Assembly (NCBI GenBank): GCA_003218815.1 | Contig: QHON01000201.1 | Span: forward strand, 1-6,228 | Source of the DNA: Verrucomicrobiota bacterium | Lineage (GTDB): Bacteria > Verrucomicrobiota > Verrucomicrobiia > Chthoniobacterales > UBA10450 | DNA length: 6,228 nt | Direction: 5' to 3' | Shown: positions 4,496-6,228 of the stretch, piece by piece | How the letters are laid out: each line of letters opens with the position of its first letter | How positions within the stretch are numbered: the stretch's first letter is position 1 | Translations under genes and position numbers: made by a program | Notes under the pieces: generated by a model | What the model was told of the DNA's origin: nothing | What the model saw: only the letters and a program-made list of their open reading frames with translations | Database searches by the model: none

Positions 4496-6228
4496 GCGCG
4501 ACGACGCTGATTCCGAGCGCACCTCATCGATGTTGCGACGAAGTTCGTTAACGGCTTCAGCTGTGCGCGTCGAAGGCCGCACGCGTATCACCACACTTTT
4601 GCTCGTTGGCGTATTGCTGCGATCGGCCGTGCTATTGATCGGCACGAGGACATTCGCTTCGGGGAAATAGGTAGCGGTGCAACCGCGCGGGATGTTGAAC
4701 GGAGCGACCATGAAATGCCGGGCGACCCTTTCCTCCTCTCTATAGCAACTGGTCAGGTCAACGAACTGGCCTTGCTCCAGCCCGGCGTCCTTTACATCTT
4801 CCGGATTCATAAAGACGACGCGTCGCCCGTTATAGATGCCACGGTACCGATCATTAAGACCGTAGATCGTGGTGTTGAACTGGTCGTGGCTGCGAACCGT
4901 CATCATCAAATATTGGCCCGGCTCGAGTTTATGTAGATCCATCTCAGAAATGACAAACTTTGCTTTGCCTTCAACATTGTTGAACTGGCGTTTGTCCCGC
5001 GCTGCGTTGGGCAAATAGAAGATCTCACCTCGCACGCGCGCATTGAAGTTCTCGAAACCAGGAACGACGCGTTCGATGTGATCGCGAATGCGGTCATAGT
5101 TCGCGATCAAGTCATTCCAATCCACGGTCGTCCGATTTGCCAGAGTCGCTTTGGCCAGGCCGGCCACGATGGCGGGTTCGCTGCGCAGATGTTTGCTGGC
5201 TGGTTCAAGATGGCCGCGCGAAGGATTGATGATGCCCATGGAATCTTCCACCGTGACGAACTGCTCACCGGATTCCTGTCGATCGATTTCCGAGCGGCCG
5301 AGACACGGCAAGATGAGCGCGATTTCTCCTGTGACGAGGTGTGATCGGTTCAGCTTGGTCGAGACGTGCGCGGTCAATCGACAACTCTGCAAAGCCCGCG
5401 CCGTGTACTCCGTGTCGGGAGCAGCGGCCAGAAAATTGCCACCCAAGCCGAGAAAGAAGCGAATCCTGCCATCCGCCATGTGCTTGATTGTCTCGACCGT
5501 ATCGGTGCCATGTTCTTTGGGCGGCGCGAAATTAAACTCGCGGCCCAGCTTTTCCATGAACGCGTCGCTCATGTGCTCGCAAATGCCCATGGTGCGATCC
5601 CCCTGCACATTGGAATGGCCGCGCACCGGACACGGACCCGCGCCGGGGCGGCCAATGTGACCACCGAGCAGGAGAAAATTCATCACTTCCTGAATGGTCG
5701 CGACGGCATTCTTATGTTGGGTCAGACCCATCGCCCAGCAGCAGATGATCCGTTTACAGTGCATCGCAATCTGCGCTCCTGCGCGAATTTGATCACGAGT
5801 CAGGCCGCTGCCAGTGAGGATATCTTCCCAATCGGTCGCGCGAAGATGTTCGACAAACGCTTCGAAACCGACGGTTTGTCGCTCAATAAATTCGCGATCG
5901 AAAACTGAGCCGGGGGATCGCTCTTCCTCCGCCAGCATCTCTTTCATGATGCCGCGCAGCGCGGGCATATCGCCGTTGATGCGGACTGGCAGCCAGAGAT
6001 CATTCAACGCCGTGCCCCGATTAAGAAGCATCTTCACCGGATACGTGAGGATGTTGTCGTACTCCTGCGGATTGGGATTGACCACGTGCATCAAGCCGGA
6101 CTCCGGCATGGGATTCAGTGCGACGATCTTCGCTCCATTCTCTTTCGCGCGTTCCAGCGTAGTCAACATGCGCGGATGATTTGTCCCGGGATTCTGGCCG
6201 AGGATGAAGATGCCGTCGGCTTTCTCGA
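4475..6228 (-). CDS. FdhF/YdeP family molybdopterin oxidoreductase (partial; N-terminus outside window)
   Basis: This is the C-terminal three quarters of a formate-dehydrogenase-H-like alpha subunit. The frame is open to the right edge, with 583 full codons visible against about 760 in E. coli YdeP. Upstream of the internal Met at 6169 the frame reads GIFILGQNPGTNHPR, a classic cofactor-binding stretch, so that Met is not the start. Counting from it: GAKIVALNP (12-20), GGHIGRPGAGPCPVRGHSN (169-187), GDRTMGI (190-196) and LGLGGNFLAAAPD (240-252). A molybdopterin-dinucleotide-binding domain lies at about 400-530, with RSHDQFNTTIYGLNDRYRGI (426-445) and GRRVVFMNP (448-456). Family members bind bis-MGD and are probably cytoplasmic. 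YdeP is linked to acid resistance in E. coli; its reaction is not established, and formate oxidation is unproven here. The molybdenum-ligating residue and any N-terminal Fe-S motif are out of view. A Ser/Arg-rich tail overlaps mobA by 21 bp. Confidence 0.93.
   Translation of the reverse strand, partial: EKADGIFILGQNPGTNHPRMLTTLERAKENGAKIVALNPMPESGLMHVVNPNPQEYDNILTYPVKMLLNRGTALNDLWLPVRINGDMPALRGIMKEMLAEEERSPGSVFDREFIERQTVGFEAFVEHLRATDWEDILTGSGLTRDQIRAGAQIAMHCKRIICCWAMGLTQHKNAVATIQEVMNFLLLGGHIGRPGAGPCPVRGHSNVQGDRTMGICEHMSDAFMEKLGREFNFAPPKEHGTDTVETIKHMADGRIRFFLGLGGNFLAAAPDTEYTARALQSCRLTAHVSTKLNRSHLVTGEIALILPCLGRSEIDRQESGEQFVTVEDSMGIINPSRGHLEPASKHLRSEPAIVAGLAKATLANRTTVDWNDLIANYDRIRDHIERVVPGFENFNARVRGEIFYLPNAARDKRQFNNVEGKAKFVISEMDLHKLEPGQYLMMTVRSHDQFNTTIYGLNDRYRGIYNGRRVVFMNPEDVKDAGLEQGQFVDLTSCYREEERVARHFMVAPFNIPRGCTATYFPEANVLVPINSTADRSNTPTSKSVVIRVRPSTRTAEAVNELRRNIDEVRSESASSRSPTRQS

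Noticed and set aside
5151..5908. Plus-strand open frames of up to 180 codons (5151-5660, 5366-5908, 5814-6179)
   Set aside because: They are antisense to the conserved YdeP-like coding sequence, which is uninterrupted across the whole stretch.

Overview
The window holds six genes and two short, repeat-filled spacers. The moderately GC-rich sequence, the DUF5069-like gene end and the REP-like intergenic repeats suggest a soil bacterium, possibly Verrucomicrobiota. That placement is a guess from gene style; nothing here is a taxonomic marker.

Left part (1-2565, all + strand): the 3' end of a small gene resembling DUF5069 proteins (ends 263), then tryptophan 2,3-dioxygenase (427-1221), then a single-component-type Rieske non-heme iron oxygenase alpha subunit (1441-2565). 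The Rieske protein has a Glu where aromatic ring dioxygenases have the bridging Asp. That places it nearer the carnitine, choline and glycine-betaine monooxygenase branch than true ring dioxygenases. The spacers 264-426 and 1222-1440 contain three related palindromic elements built on GGTGGATCG...CGAT. Two of them are head-to-tail inverted, as in a REPIN. A fourth, different palindrome lies at 1281-1330.

Right part (2581-6228): a molybdenum-cofactor enzyme island. fdhD (- strand, sulfurtransferase for formate dehydrogenases) is divergent from a + strand pair: a MOSC-domain protein, then mobA (molybdenum cofactor guanylyltransferase), which abut with no gap. A large FdhF/YdeP-family molybdopterin oxidoreductase (- strand) runs off the right edge, so its N-terminus is missing. 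Its 3' end overlaps the 3' end of mobA by 21 bp. The island plausibly builds, sulfurates and uses a bis-MGD cofactor: MobA attaches GMP, FdhD delivers sulfur, and the MOSC protein may carry sulfur or bind cofactor. The YdeP-like protein is the likely client.

A possible thread between the halves is one-carbon chemistry. Tryptophan breakdown through N-formylkynurenine releases formate, and Rieske N-demethylation would release formaldehyde. A formate-dehydrogenase-like enzyme and its maturation factors lie next door. This is inference; no formamidase, formaldehyde dehydrogenase or Rieske reductase is present in the window. I saw no tRNA, rRNA, CRISPR array, transposase gene or convincing rho-independent terminator. 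There is no gene-free stretch longer than 300 bases.
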